Below are positions 9,387 through 17,127 of a DNA stretch of 55,414 nt, in pieces. The notes below the pieces were generated by a model. That model saw nothing but the letters and a program-made list of their open reading frames with translations. It was not told the DNA's origin and searched no databases. Position 1 is the stretch's first letter. Every line of letters begins with the position of its first letter. Where the stretch lies: positions 1-55,414 of the forward strand of contig NZ_BCXA01000051.1 in the NCBI RefSeq assembly GCF_001894865.1, written 5' to 3'. A program made the position numbers and the translations under genes. This DNA comes from Rhodococcus maanshanensis NBRC 100610. Its GTDB lineage: Bacteria > Actinomycetota > Actinomycetes > Mycobacteriales > Mycobacteriaceae.

Positions 9387-9809
9387 GTGGTCGCCGCGGC
9401 GGACGCCCAGAACTATGCCCAGAAACTCGGCATCACCAATGACATGGTTGTTCAGGAACTGGGTTGGGACGAGGACACCGACGATGCGCTGCGCGCATCG
9501 GTGGAGGAGACCATCGGTGGGGAGCTCCTCGACGAGGATTCAGATGAGGTGATCGACGTAGTCCTGCTGTGGTGGCGGGACGGCGACGGAGACCTCGTCG
9601 ACGCACTCATGGACGCGATCGGCCCCCTGGCCGACGAGGGTTTCGTGTGGGTACTCAGCCCCAAGACCGGACAGCCTGGCCATGTCGAGCCCAGCGAGAT
9701 CGCCGAGTCGGCGCCGACGGCGGGTCTGACCCAGACCTCGGCGGCGAACCTCGGCATGTGGAGCGGCAGTCGGCTGGTTCAGCCGAAGGCCCGCCCGGCC
9801 AAGCGCTGA
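9387..9809 (+). CDS. DUF3052 family protein
   Basis: This 140-residue acidic protein has the DUF3052 pattern (YAQKLGITNDMVVQELGWDED, DVVLLWWRDGDGDLVDAL, VWVLSPKTGQPGHVEPSEI). It matches the M. tuberculosis neighbour of ahpE, Rv2239c. Its function is unknown. GTG at 9387 has AAAGGAGG upstream. It is divergent from aceE across 290 bases that must carry both promoters, and lies 25 bases before ahpE, so the two are probably co-transcribed. Confidence 0.88.
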   Translation: MVAAADAQNYAQKLGITNDMVVQELGWDEDTDDALRASVEETIGGELLDEDSDEVIDVVLLWWRDGDGDLVDALMDAIGPLADEGFVWVLSPKTGQPGHVEPSEIAESAPTAGLTQTSAANLGMWSGSRLVQPKARPAKR

Positions 9810-9834
9810 TCGCACTACTCCAGAAGGAACCCCC

Positions 9835-10299
9835 ATGCCTCTCGACGTCGGTGCGATCGCTCCCGATTTCACCCTCAAGGACCAGAACAACCAGGAAGTG
9901 TCGCTCTCGGACTACCGGGGCAAGAAGAACGTCCTGATCGTGTTCTATCCGCTCGCCTTCACCGGTACCTGTCAGGGTGAGCTCTGCAAGGTCCGGGACG
10001 GGCTGCCGAAGTTCGAGAACGACGATGCCGCGGTGCTCGCGGTCTCCGTCGGTCCGCCGCCCACGCACAAGATCTGGGCGGCGGAGCAGGGGTACACCTT
10101 CCCGCTGCTGTCGGACTTCTGGCCGCACGGTGAGGTGGCCCAGGCCTACGACGTGTTCAACGACAAGGCCGGGTTCGCGAACCGCGGAACCTTCGTCGTG
10201 GACAAGGAGGGCTACATCCGGTTCGCCGAGATGAACGGTCCAGGAGAGGCCCGTGACCAGGCAGCTTGGGAGAATGCGCTCGCCGCGCTAGATTCCTGA
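9835..10299 (+). CDS. ahpE: Peroxiredoxin, AhpE type
   Basis: This 154-residue thioredoxin-fold peroxidase reduces hydroperoxides. The peroxidatic Cys46 is in PLAFTGTCQGELC, and the conserved VGPPPTHKIWAAEQGYTFPL and NRGTFVVDKEG segments mark it as AhpE. Family members in mycobacteria are described as one-Cys enzymes; this protein has a second Cys at position 51, five residues on, the spacing used by BCP/PrxQ enzymes for the resolving Cys. It follows the DUF3052 gene and is followed by tRNA-Val. Confidence 0.92.
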   Translation: MPLDVGAIAPDFTLKDQNNQEVSLSDYRGKKNVLIVFYPLAFTGTCQGELCKVRDGLPKFENDDAAVLAVSVGPPPTHKIWAAEQGYTFPLLSDFWPHGEVAQAYDVFNDKAGFANRGTFVVDKEGYIRFAEMNGPGEARDQAAWENALAALDS

Positions 10300-10329
10300 G
10301 TGCAATTCGACGGGAAACCGTCGGATTTC

Positions 10330-10401
10330 GGGCGTGTAGCTCAGTGGTAGAGCTCTGGTTTTACACACCAGCGGTCGGGGGTTCGAAACCCTCCGCGCCC
10401 A
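10330..10401 (+). tRNA. tRNA-Val (anticodon TAC)
   Basis: A full cloverleaf can be folded. The acceptor stem is GGGCGTG/CGCGCCC. The D arm is GCTC..GAGC. The anticodon stem CTGGT/ACCAG has loop TTTACAC, giving anticodon TAC. The T arm has loop TTCGAAA. The discriminator base is A. The 3' CCA is not encoded (the next bases are CCC). Confidence 0.97.
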
Positions 10402-10449
10402 CCCGCAGCCCGGACAGCTGAGTCGTCGATCTCGCTGTCGGACAGCCAA

Positions 10450-10482
10450 CAAGCCCCCCGCCTCGACGAGGCGGGGGGCTTG
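10450..10482 (+). terminator. Intrinsic terminator after tRNA-Val
   Basis: AAGCCCCCCGCCTC (10451-10464) pairs perfectly with GAGGCGGGGGGCTT (10468-10481) around a three-base loop, followed by TGTTCTGTTT. It ends the ahpE/tRNA transcript and may also serve the convergent gene at 10518. Confidence 0.85.
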
Positions 10483-10517
10483 TTCTGTTTCGTGGAGTGT
10501 GGGCCGTAGCCGGTCGG

Positions 10518-10934
10518 TCAGGAACCCAGCGGGAGGTAGCCGAAGAACACGTCGTCCACGCTGCCGAACATGCCCAGGAAGCCGAAGTCCGTCGACCCTG
10601 CCGACCCGAACGGGTTGCCCTGCCGGTGCCAGGTGGTGCAGCCGACGGAGTCGAGCCGGTCGCCGACCTTCAGATCGACGATCTGGTATTTGAAGTCAAT
10701 GTTGTGGCTCGGCGGATTGTCGCCGTCGGGGGTCATGACGACCTTGCAGGTCCAGCGCGTGCTCTCCGTCATGCGGGAGTAGTACGACCCCGGCTCCACG
10801 TCGACACCCGCCACGTAGGCGTGGCTGGTGGTGCCGGGAATGCTCACCGGGAGCGCGCTGGCGACTCCCGCGGTGCCGATGATGAGGCCGACTGCGGCGA
10901 TGGTGGCGCCGACGATTCCTGCGGATCTACGCAC
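10518..10934 (-). CDS. Small secreted protein of unknown function
   Basis: This protein of about 138 residues starts VRRSAGIVGATIAAVGLIIG and has a signal peptide with a likely cleavage after VASALP or nearby. The mature part (VEPGSYYSRMTESTRWTCKV, two Cys that could form a disulfide) is not a family I recognise. GTG at 10934 is chosen because GAGGGG lies seven bases upstream and the product then begins directly with the signal sequence; the frame could extend upstream to 11018. It stands alone on this strand, facing the terminator at 10450-10482. Confidence 0.7.
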   Translation of the reverse strand: MRRSAGIVGATIAAVGLIIGTAGVASALPVSIPGTTSHAYVAGVDVEPGSYYSRMTESTRWTCKVVMTPDGDNPPSHNIDFKYQIVDLKVGDRLDSVGCTTWHRQGNPFGSAGSTDFGFLGMFGSVDDVFFGYLPLGS

Positions 10935-11039
10935 TGTGGTTCCCCTCGTGGGTTGTGGAGTGAACCAGGCCACGCTAGTGGCCTCACGACGCTCGGGTCG
11001 TGAAAGTCGGCAATTCACGTGTGCCGTCCGCGCGGGTGG

Positions 11040-12164
11040 TCAGCCGCCGTATTGCGAACTCCACCAGGCGTCCTCGGCCGCGAGCCGATCGGCCACGCTC
11101 TGCGGCATGACGGCGCAGCTGTGCGGACCGAGTGGGTTATCGCTGGCCGCATCGGTGATGCCGACTGTCGCGACCGCTCCTTCCCAGCCGCCCATCTGCC
11201 GAATCCGCCCCGGTAGCTTGTTCTGGGCATTCGCGACGGTGCTGGCCACCAGCCATGTCCCGTCGCTCTCGATGTCGACGCCTCCACCCGGCGCTCGTCG
11301 GACGTCTTCGCCGAGCGGAAGAAGACCGGCCAGAGTTGCTGCGTCCCAGGGGTTGCTGTCCCACGGCGGACGGTTGAAGTAGTACCAGCTGGCGGCGCAG
11401 ACGCCGTACAGGTTCGGCCCGAACTGGGCATAGTTCAGATACAGCTCGAGCTGCCGCTTGTCGCCCACGAGGCTGAAGGGCCAGGACAGCCCGGCCTCCA
11501 CGCCCTTGCGGAAGACTCTTGCTCCTGCCGACTCGCCCCGGACGAGGAAGATGTTCTTCACGAGCTGCTGGGGGATGGTCGAGCCGGAGAGGTCCTTGCC
11601 GGTCTCGAGATAGGTCTGCGTCCGGTCGATGAATTCGCCGATGTGGAACGGCCCCTTGCGCGTGCCGAGTTCGGCGTCCTCGTGGGCGAGTACGGCCGCG
11701 ACGTAGTGCCTGCTGATGTAGTCGAGTGAGACTTCCTCGAAGACGGTGTTGCCGTCGGCGCTGTCCGTCAGCATGAACATCGTGCGGGGCGGCGTCCACA
11801 CGCGATAGATCGCGGGCGTCATGACGAGCCACACGACGAATCCGATCGCCATCCGTTTCGTCCACCGCCGCCAGGCGGGCCTCCGCGACCTGGGTGCTGC
11901 GGTGTCGGGGAACTCCGGGGTGGGAGGGACCGGAGGAGGTGGCCCCGGGTTCGGCGGCAGTGGTGGCGGCCATGCCGGGGCTTCCTGCCTCGCCTGCCGG
12001 AACCTCCGCCTCGCCGGGGGAGGTGGCCCGTACGGCGCGAGGTCGGCGGGCCTCGGGGTGTCGGGCGGCAGTGCGGGCCACGGCCGCCGCGACGTCGCGG
12101 CTGAGTACCGGGGCTGGGGCCGGGGAATCGGGCGGTTCTGGCTGTCGCCGGGTCGCTTGTTCAT
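11040..12164 (-). CDS. Membrane-anchored GT51 peptidoglycan transglycosylase (no transpeptidase domain)
   Basis: This 374-residue protein has a Pro-rich cytoplasmic N-terminus of about 110 residues, one membrane segment (MAIGFVVWLVMTPAIYRVW), and a glycosyltransferase 51 domain outside the membrane. The catalytic motifs are present: AVLAHEDAELG..HIGEF, GSTIPQQLVKNIFL, RKGVEAG, and QLELYLNYAQFGPNLYGV with AASWYYFNRPP. It has no penicillin-binding domain, like monofunctional MtgA, and polymerises lipid II glycan strands. The first Glu is kept, but the usual Phe and spacing of the EDxxFxxH motif differ, so it is a divergent member. Confidence 0.85.
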   Translation of the reverse strand: MNKRPGDSQNRPIPRPQPRYSAATSRRPWPALPPDTPRPADLAPYGPPPPARRRFRQARQEAPAWPPPLPPNPGPPPPVPPTPEFPDTAAPRSRRPAWRRWTKRMAIGFVVWLVMTPAIYRVWTPPRTMFMLTDSADGNTVFEEVSLDYISRHYVAAVLAHEDAELGTRKGPFHIGEFIDRTQTYLETGKDLSGSTIPQQLVKNIFLVRGESAGARVFRKGVEAGLSWPFSLVGDKRQLELYLNYAQFGPNLYGVCAASWYYFNRPPWDSNPWDAATLAGLLPLGEDVRRAPGGGVDIESDGTWLVASTVANAQNKLPGRIRQMGGWEGAVATVGITDAASDNPLGPHSCAVMPQSVADRLAAEDAWWSSQYGG

Positions 12165-12383
12165 GGTGCCTTGGAGAGCGGTGAGCGCGCGCCCGCGTTA
12201 CTGCCCGTCCGTGACGGTCGGCCCGTGAACGACGAGGCTCCGGTCGGCAGGCACCATGAGCACCGTGCGCTGCGCGCCGTCGACATCTCCTTCAGCGGCG
12301 GACCGCGCGAATCTCGTGAACACACCTAAAGGTTACCTAAGGCGAGTTGTGGCTCAGGTCACATGGATTGGCGGTCCGGTCGG

Positions 12384-12650
12384 TCAGGCGATCTGGTCGC
12401 TGCGTTCCGCGGGCGTGCCGTAGAGGTCGTCGAGGAGCCTCTCGCGGGCTCCCGCCCGACGCAGGCTCTCGAGCAGATCCGGCGACCGCAGCAGGTATGA
12501 GGTTTCTCGGAGGGCCTCGTAATGGGACCGTGAGATCAGGACAGCGCTACCGTGCTTGCCGCCGATCTCGATCGCGGCGGACTCGTCGTTTGCCCTCCGG
12601 ATCAACTTCTTCAGTCGCTTCCTCGCGGTCTTCACTTTCATTGCGGCCAC
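12384..12650 (-). CDS. Phd/YefM-family antitoxin without an adjacent toxin
   Basis: This small basic/acidic protein of about 88 residues has the Phd/YefM pattern: an N-terminal DNA-binding part (KTARKRLKKLIRRANDESAA), a strand pair IEIGGKHGSAVLISRSHYEA, and the C-terminal helix LRETSYLLRSPDLLESLRRA that normally wraps the toxin. GTG at 12650 has GGAG seven bases upstream; ATG at 12641 is possible. No toxin gene follows: 12165-12383 holds no coding frame. It is probably an orphan antitoxin that may act on a distant toxin or only as a DNA-binding protein. Confidence 0.75.
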   Translation of the reverse strand: MAAMKVKTARKRLKKLIRRANDESAAIEIGGKHGSAVLISRSHYEALRETSYLLRSPDLLESLRRAGARERLLDDLYGTPAERSDQIA

Positions 12651-12828
12651 AACGCATCTCCATTCCCGACGGATCTGACTCGTGAATCCTGCCACTACGT
12701 GGTCGGGTTGAACCCACTTCTGTGCCTCGGACACTCCCAAATTCTGTATCCGCCGCACGGAATGGCGCGTCTTCGACCTCGTCCCGCGCCCGGGGGCCGG
12801 CCGGATCGCACGGACTAGGGTCACCTGT

Positions 12829-13299
12829 GTGCGCCTGATCAACATCATCCAGTCCTGGCGGCTCGTCCCGGTGTGGCTGCGAATCCTGCTGCTGCTCGCC
12901 GGCGGCGCGAAGGTGTGGGGAGCCGGGATCTACGCGGGATGTCACTTCGGCGGCAAGGACATCCGGATGGGCCTCGGCACTTTCGTGAACAGGGGCGTGT
13001 TCTTCGACGGCACCGCGCCGATCACGCTTGGCAGGCAGGTCGCGGTCGGGCACCAGGTCGCGTTCATCACCAGCACCCACGAGATGGGCCCGGCCGACGG
13101 GCGTGGTGGTCGCGTCTACGACCTGCCGATCGTCGTCGGGGACGGCTGCTGGATCGGTGCGAGGGCGACGATCCTGCCCGGCGTCACCGTCGGGCCCGGT
13201 TGCATGATCGGCGCGGGCGCGGTGGTGACCAAGGACTGCGAGCCGAACGGCCTGTACGCCGGGAATCCGGCGCGACGGGTGCGGGATCTGCCCGCCTGA
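12829..13299 (+). CDS. Hexapeptide-repeat acyltransferase (maltose O-acetyltransferase type)
   Basis: This 156-residue protein has a left-handed beta-helix built of isoleucine-patch hexapeptides (ITLGRQVAVGHQV, VVGDGCWIGARATILPG, VTVGPGCMIGAGAVV), the catalytic-type His in STHEMGP, and the ending NGLYAGNPARRVRDLPA seen in NodL/LacA-type O-acetyltransferases. It probably acetylates a sugar or other envelope alcohol; the acceptor is unknown. GTG at 12829. It stands alone, facing the Excalibur gene. Confidence 0.88.
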   Translation: MRLINIIQSWRLVPVWLRILLLLAGGAKVWGAGIYAGCHFGGKDIRMGLGTFVNRGVFFDGTAPITLGRQVAVGHQVAFITSTHEMGPADGRGGRVYDLPIVVGDGCWIGARATILPGVTVGPGCMIGAGAVVTKDCEPNGLYAGNPARRVRDLPA

Positions 13300-13330
13300 T
13301 CACCGATTCCCTCGCGCGGCTTCGCGATTC

Positions 13331-13380
13331 GCGCGCCGTGCAGCGCGCGCCGTGCAGCGCGCGCCGTGCAGCGCGCGCGA
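13331..13380. repeat. Three tandem copies of a 14-base repeat
   Basis: GCGCGCCGTGCAGC occurs three times in a row (13331-13344, 13345-13358, 13359-13372), followed by a partial copy. It lies between two convergent genes. Each unit is partly self-complementary, so the array can fold into GC-rich stems and may help end transcription. Copy number could vary between strains. Confidence 0.85.
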
Positions 13381-13426
13381 TCCTGCGGGCGGCGCGGGAA
13401 CTCGCGCCGCCCACGGATGGGCGGCC

Positions 13427-14122
13427 CTACTTGTCGCAGGCGATGCCGTCCTTGTCCCGGTCCAGTTTGGGGCTGTAGCCGGGGTCGCCCTTGTACAGCG
13501 GTGCCGCTCCCGCCGCGATCGCGTCCTCGCACGATGAGAACTTGCCCGACGGCGAGGGCGCTTCGACGAGTGGTTGCGGCTTCGTGATCACCGGCGGCGG
13601 GGCAGGCATGCGTGTCGAAGTATCCGGAACGTAGGCGGGCGCGGGTGCACGGGTGGTGAGGGGGACGTCAGGAACGTAGGTCGTCGGCCTCGGCACGTCG
13701 ACCAGCGGCGCAGACTTCACGGGCGCGGGCAGCGCAGAGGAGCGGGCCGGTGTGGTCGCGGGCGTGGACGGGCGCGCCGTCGTCGTGGGTACGGTCCTCG
13801 AGATGGTCGGGGAGGAGGCGGGTGCGCTCGTGGACGAGCCCATCACCCCTGCGGTGACGGCGAGCACCGCTACGGCGGCCGCGCCTGCCACCAGCAGTGG
13901 GACGGTCTTCGACTTCTTCTTCTTCGGTTCGGGCTCCGGCTCCGGTTCGGGCTCCGGCTCGGCCGGGATGACCGGCAGCAGGGTGGTGGCGGTCGAATCC
14001 GGCGGCACGGGGCGCGTTGTCAGGGTCCATTCGTCGCCGTTCCAGTAGCGCTGGAATTCCGCGGCTCCGCTCGGCTCGGGATCGGGATACCAGCCGGGAG
14101 GGGGACCGCCGGGGTTCGTCAT
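13427..14122 (-). CDS. DUF2510 membrane protein with C-terminal Excalibur calcium-binding domain
   Basis: This 231-residue protein starts with a DUF2510 domain (PPGWYPDPEPSGAAEFQRYW, then NGDEWT). An acidic-to-basic stretch (EPEPEPEPEPKKKKSK) leads into a single membrane segment (LLVAGAAAVAVLAVTAGVMG). A Ser/Thr/Pro-rich linker of about 100 residues follows, then an Excalibur motif (FSSCEDAIAAGAAP..DRDKDGIACDK) with two Cys and the DxDxDGxxC loop. The Excalibur end is outside the cell and probably binds calcium. A thermonuclease-family gene, a family often fused to Excalibur, lies nearby at 14405. Confidence 0.87.
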   Translation of the reverse strand: MTNPGGPPPGWYPDPEPSGAAEFQRYWNGDEWTLTTRPVPPDSTATTLLPVIPAEPEPEPEPEPEPKKKKSKTVPLLVAGAAAVAVLAVTAGVMGSSTSAPASSPTISRTVPTTTARPSTPATTPARSSALPAPVKSAPLVDVPRPTTYVPDVPLTTRAPAPAYVPDTSTRMPAPPPVITKPQPLVEAPSPSGKFSSCEDAIAAGAAPLYKGDPGYSPKLDRDKDGIACDK

Positions 14123-14229
14123 GGGTGGTGTTACTCCTTTTGGGATGTGTGCCCGCCATGACTACCAGACGGGACGGACGCCACCGACATTCCCCGGCTC
14201 GTGACCGTCCGCCGACGTACGCTTGACCG

Positions 14230-14394
14230 ATGAAGATGGGAGCGGTGCTGACGCTCGTCGGGCTCGCGGTGCTGGCCTTCGGCCTCGGGCTGGCGGCGGC
14301 TCGGCTGGAGAGCGTCGGCTGGACCATCGCGCTCGGACTGCTGTGGCTCGTGATCGCCGCGGGCGCCCTCGCCCGGGTCCGTCGCAGCGGCTGA
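14230..14394 (+). CDS. Small two-helix membrane protein
   Basis: This 54-residue protein starts MKMGAVLTLVGLAVLAFGLG and has two hydrophobic helices (about residues 4-24 and 30-47) joined by ARLESVGW, ending in a basic ARVRRSG tail. It fits a small membrane protein with both ends inside. Codon use has the expected GC-rich third positions. No family is recognised. It is divergent from the DUF2510/Excalibur gene and convergent with the nuclease gene. Confidence 0.6.
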   Translation: MKMGAVLTLVGLAVLAFGLGLAAARLESVGWTIALGLLWLVIAAGALARVRRSG

Positions 14395-14404
14395 CCGGTA
14401 GCTG

Positions 14405-14980
14405 TCAGTTCCCTTCCTGCGGGGCCGAATCCGTGATCCCTGCGCAGGACGGCCCCCACAGGCCGGCGCCCGCCGCCCGTGCCTCGCCCTCGGCCCGCGC
14501 GATGTCCTCGGTCAGTCGACCGGTGCTGCGGCCGTAGGGGTACGCCTTGGCCATTCCGGCCCGGACGGCGCCGGTCCCGTAGTCGGAACCGTCGGGCAGC
14601 GTCAGGTAGGCGAGGGTGCGGCCGTAGTCGTCGACGGAGTCCGCCTGGGGATCGGTCGAGACCCGCACCGCGACACCGTCGAGCGCGGCGCGGGCGTAGG
14701 CGGTGGACTCCGGTCCCCAGCATCCGACGGTGTATCCCGCCTTCACCGTCTCGGGGGTGTCGATGCCAAGCACCCGGACCGTCAGTTCTCCCTCGCCGTC
14801 GCGCGCCCGCACCGTGTCGCCGTCGTACACGTACTCGACCGTCATCGCCCGCGGGTCGACCCGCGCCGCGGGTTCGGTGACCGTCCACCGGTCCGCCGCC
14901 ACCAGCGCCACACCCACCGCGACGGCGGCCCCCGCGCCGAGGGCGAGTACCCACTTCCTCCTTGGCGCAGGGGCGTTCAT
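14405..14980 (-). CDS. Secreted thermonuclease-family (SNase-like) nuclease
   Basis: This 191-residue protein has an N-terminal signal or anchor (RKWVLALGAGAAVAVGVALV) and a staphylococcal nuclease fold: VEYVYDGDTVRAR, VRVLGIDTPETVK with the metal Asp and Arg, the GPESTAYARAAL segment, and YGRTLAYLTLPDG. It probably cuts extracellular DNA or RNA in a calcium-dependent way. Its stop is 11 bases from the stop of the convergent 54-residue protein. Confidence 0.87.
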   Translation of the reverse strand: MNAPAPRRKWVLALGAGAAVAVGVALVAADRWTVTEPAARVDPRAMTVEYVYDGDTVRARDGEGELTVRVLGIDTPETVKAGYTVGCWGPESTAYARAALDGVAVRVSTDPQADSVDDYGRTLAYLTLPDGSDYGTGAVRAGMAKAYPYGRSTGRLTEDIARAEGEARAAGAGLWGPSCAGITDSAPQEGN

Positions 14981-14990
14981 CGGTCCGAGC

Positions 14991-16298
14991 CTAATCGGCG
15001 AGCACCCGGCGCATCACCGGTCGAGCCACGAGCGCGCTGGCCAGCACCAGGGCGATGCCCGCGGCCAGCGTGACACCGAGCTGCACCAACGCCATCGGGG
15101 TGGTGAGAACGACGGCGCCCGCGAGGGGGAACAGGAACAGCAGCGCGCCGCCCGCGCCTGCCAGCGCCATCACCACGACCGGGGTGCGGACCTGCCGGAT
15201 CCGGGCCCGGTCCATCACCTCGACGGGGGTGCCTGCCAGGGCGAGGCTTCGGTAGACCTGCCGGTTGTCCAGGATCGTCGACACCTGGGTGAGCGCCGAG
15301 GAGATCGCGGCGAGCGCGAAGGTCGCGCCGAGGGTGAACAGCACGCCGGTCCGCATGTCCGCGAAGATGAACTCCTGCCCTGGCTGGAGCTCCTGGCCCT
15401 CACCGTCGCCGATCGCGGCGAGCAACGAGGTGCCCGCCGCGACGAAGGCGGCCATCGTGACGCCGCTGACGGTGCGCCACACGGATTTCGGGTTGTCGAG
15501 CACCCGGCGCGCGGCGATCAGCGAGGCGGCGTCCCTCGACCGGGCGAGCATGATGCGGCCCAGCAGGGAGATCACGAACGGTCCGATCAGGGCGACGACG
15601 CCGAAGCAGACCGCGAGCCCCACCAGGATGGCCGCGACGCCCGGCATCGCGCCGCCGACGGCGGTCCACCCGATCAGGACCGCGACGGCGAGCACCGCGA
15701 TGAGCGCCTTGGGAGCGGGCCGGGGATTGCCCTGCGCGACGCCGAGCGGGCTGACGAACACCTGCCGCATGCCCAGCATCGAGGTGAGCGCGGCCAGCGC
15801 CGTCATCCCGAGCACCACCCCGAGCAACGGCAGGGCGCCGACCCAGAGCTCGGCGAGGTCGAAGGTGCGGCCCTGGAACCGCAGCTGCGCGACCAGCGGC
15901 AGCGCGGCGAGGTAGCCGACCACGCCGATCAGCGCGCCGACCAGGCCCTGCGCACCCGATTCGGCAGAGCACAGGGCGACGATCTGGCGCGGGGTGGCGC
16001 CAATCAGCCGCAGTGCCGCGAGCCGCTCGTCCCGGCGCCGCGCTCCGAGTCGCGCCGCGGCGAGTCCGAGGGTCACGGCGGGCACCACCATGAGTACCGA
16101 GGCCACGCCCGCGAGGGAGAGGTACATCTGCGCCTCCGGCTCGCCGGTGCGGCCGTCGAAGGCGCCGTACCCGCCGAGGACCGTGAGCAGCAGCGCGGTG
16201 GAGGCGGCGAAGGCGGTGACAGGAAGGGCGTAGGTGCTGATCGCCTTTCGGCCCTCGCCCCGCACCGTCAGCAGGGCGACGCGGGCGGTGGCGCTCAT
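14991..16298 (-). CDS. ABC transporter permease of the FtsX/MacB type
   Basis: This 435-residue integral membrane protein with FtsX-like domains has about eight membrane segments. A cytoplasmic stretch after the second or third segment reads ARRRDERLAALRLIGATP, the loop that contacts the ATPase in FtsX/MacB permeases. ATG at 16298 overlaps the stop of the ATPase gene by four bases, so the two are coupled. Such exporters move lipids, peptides or antibiotics; the substrate is unknown and no two-component system is adjacent. Confidence 0.87.
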   Translation of the reverse strand: MSATARVALLTVRGEGRKAISTYALPVTAFAASTALLLTVLGGYGAFDGRTGEPEAQMYLSLAGVASVLMVVPAVTLGLAAARLGARRRDERLAALRLIGATPRQIVALCSAESGAQGLVGALIGVVGYLAALPLVAQLRFQGRTFDLAELWVGALPLLGVVLGMTALAALTSMLGMRQVFVSPLGVAQGNPRPAPKALIAVLAVAVLIGWTAVGGAMPGVAAILVGLAVCFGVVALIGPFVISLLGRIMLARSRDAASLIAARRVLDNPKSVWRTVSGVTMAAFVAAGTSLLAAIGDGEGQELQPGQEFIFADMRTGVLFTLGATFALAAISSALTQVSTILDNRQVYRSLALAGTPVEVMDRARIRQVRTPVVVMALAGAGGALLFLFPLAGAVVLTTPMALVQLGVTLAAGIALVLASALVARPVMRRVLAD

Positions 16299-16987
16299 GC
16301 CGCCACCTGCTGCGCGACGAGGGAACCGGCCTGCATCACCAGCGTGCGATCGCACCAGCGGGCCACCTCGAGGTCGTGGGTGACCACCACGAGGGCGGAC
16401 CCGATCTGCTGTGCCGACTCCCGCAGCAGGCGCATCACCTCCCAGCTGGTCTGCGCGTCCAGCGCGCCGGTCGGCTCGTCCGCGAACAGCACCGAGGGTT
16501 TGGTCGCAAGGGCGCGGGCGATCGCCACCCGCTGTGACTGCCCGCCGGACATCTGGCCCGGCCGACGGTCCTGCAGACCGTCGAGGCCGAGTGGGGCGAA
16601 GAAGGTGTTCGCGGTGGCCTTGGCGTCGCGGATGGAGGCACCGTTGAGGATCAGCGGCAGTGCGACGTTCTCGATCGCGGGCAGTTCCGGGAGCAGCTGC
16701 CCGGACTGGAAGACGAAGCCGAAGGCCTCGCGCCGCAGCCGGCTGCGGTCGTTCTCGCCGAGGTTCTGGATGTGTTGCCCCGCGAGCAACACCGCGCCGG
16801 AGTCCGGTTTGACGATCCCCGACATGCAGTGCAGCAGGGTCGACTTGCCCGATCCGGACGGGCCCATGATCGCGGTCGCGGTGCCGGCCTGGATCTCCAG
16901 GCTGACGTCGCGGAGCACCGGGGCCTGCCCGAAGGACTTGCCGAGGGCGTGCACGGACAGGACGGGTGGCGGGGTCGGGATGGTCAT
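16295..16987 (-). CDS. ABC transporter ATP-binding protein (LolD/MacB type)
   Basis: This 230-residue ATPase powers the permease at 14991-16298. The Walker A is GPSGSGKST, the Q-loop region is FGFVFQSGQLLPEL, the signature is MSGGQSQRVAIARALA, the Walker B is VLFADEPTGALD, and the switch His is VVVTHD. ATG at 16987 has GGTGGA upstream; the frame could extend to 17059. It is divergent from cobD. Confidence 0.92.
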   Translation of the reverse strand: MTIPTPPPVLSVHALGKSFGQAPVLRDVSLEIQAGTATAIMGPSGSGKSTLLHCMSGIVKPDSGAVLLAGQHIQNLGENDRSRLRREAFGFVFQSGQLLPELPAIENVALPLILNGASIRDAKATANTFFAPLGLDGLQDRRPGQMSGGQSQRVAIARALATKPSVLFADEPTGALDAQTSWEVMRLLRESAQQIGSALVVVTHDLEVARWCDRTLVMQAGSLVAQQVAA

Positions 16988-17127
16988 GGTTCCACCGTCG
17001 CCGATGCGGGGTGTCCGAGTCATCGGACCGTCGCCGGATTCCGGGTGGCCCCGCATCATCCCCGGGTATGACTCGGACCCCGAGGCCGACCCGGATCGGC
17101 CGCCGGGGCCGCCGGGGGGCGAACCCG

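Noticed and set aside
12324-12345. AT-rich CCTAAAGGTTACCTAAGG resembling an IdeR/DtxR iron box
   Set aside because: Only one half-site (TTAGGT) fits. The other half does not match the 19-base palindrome, and the neighbouring genes are not iron genes.
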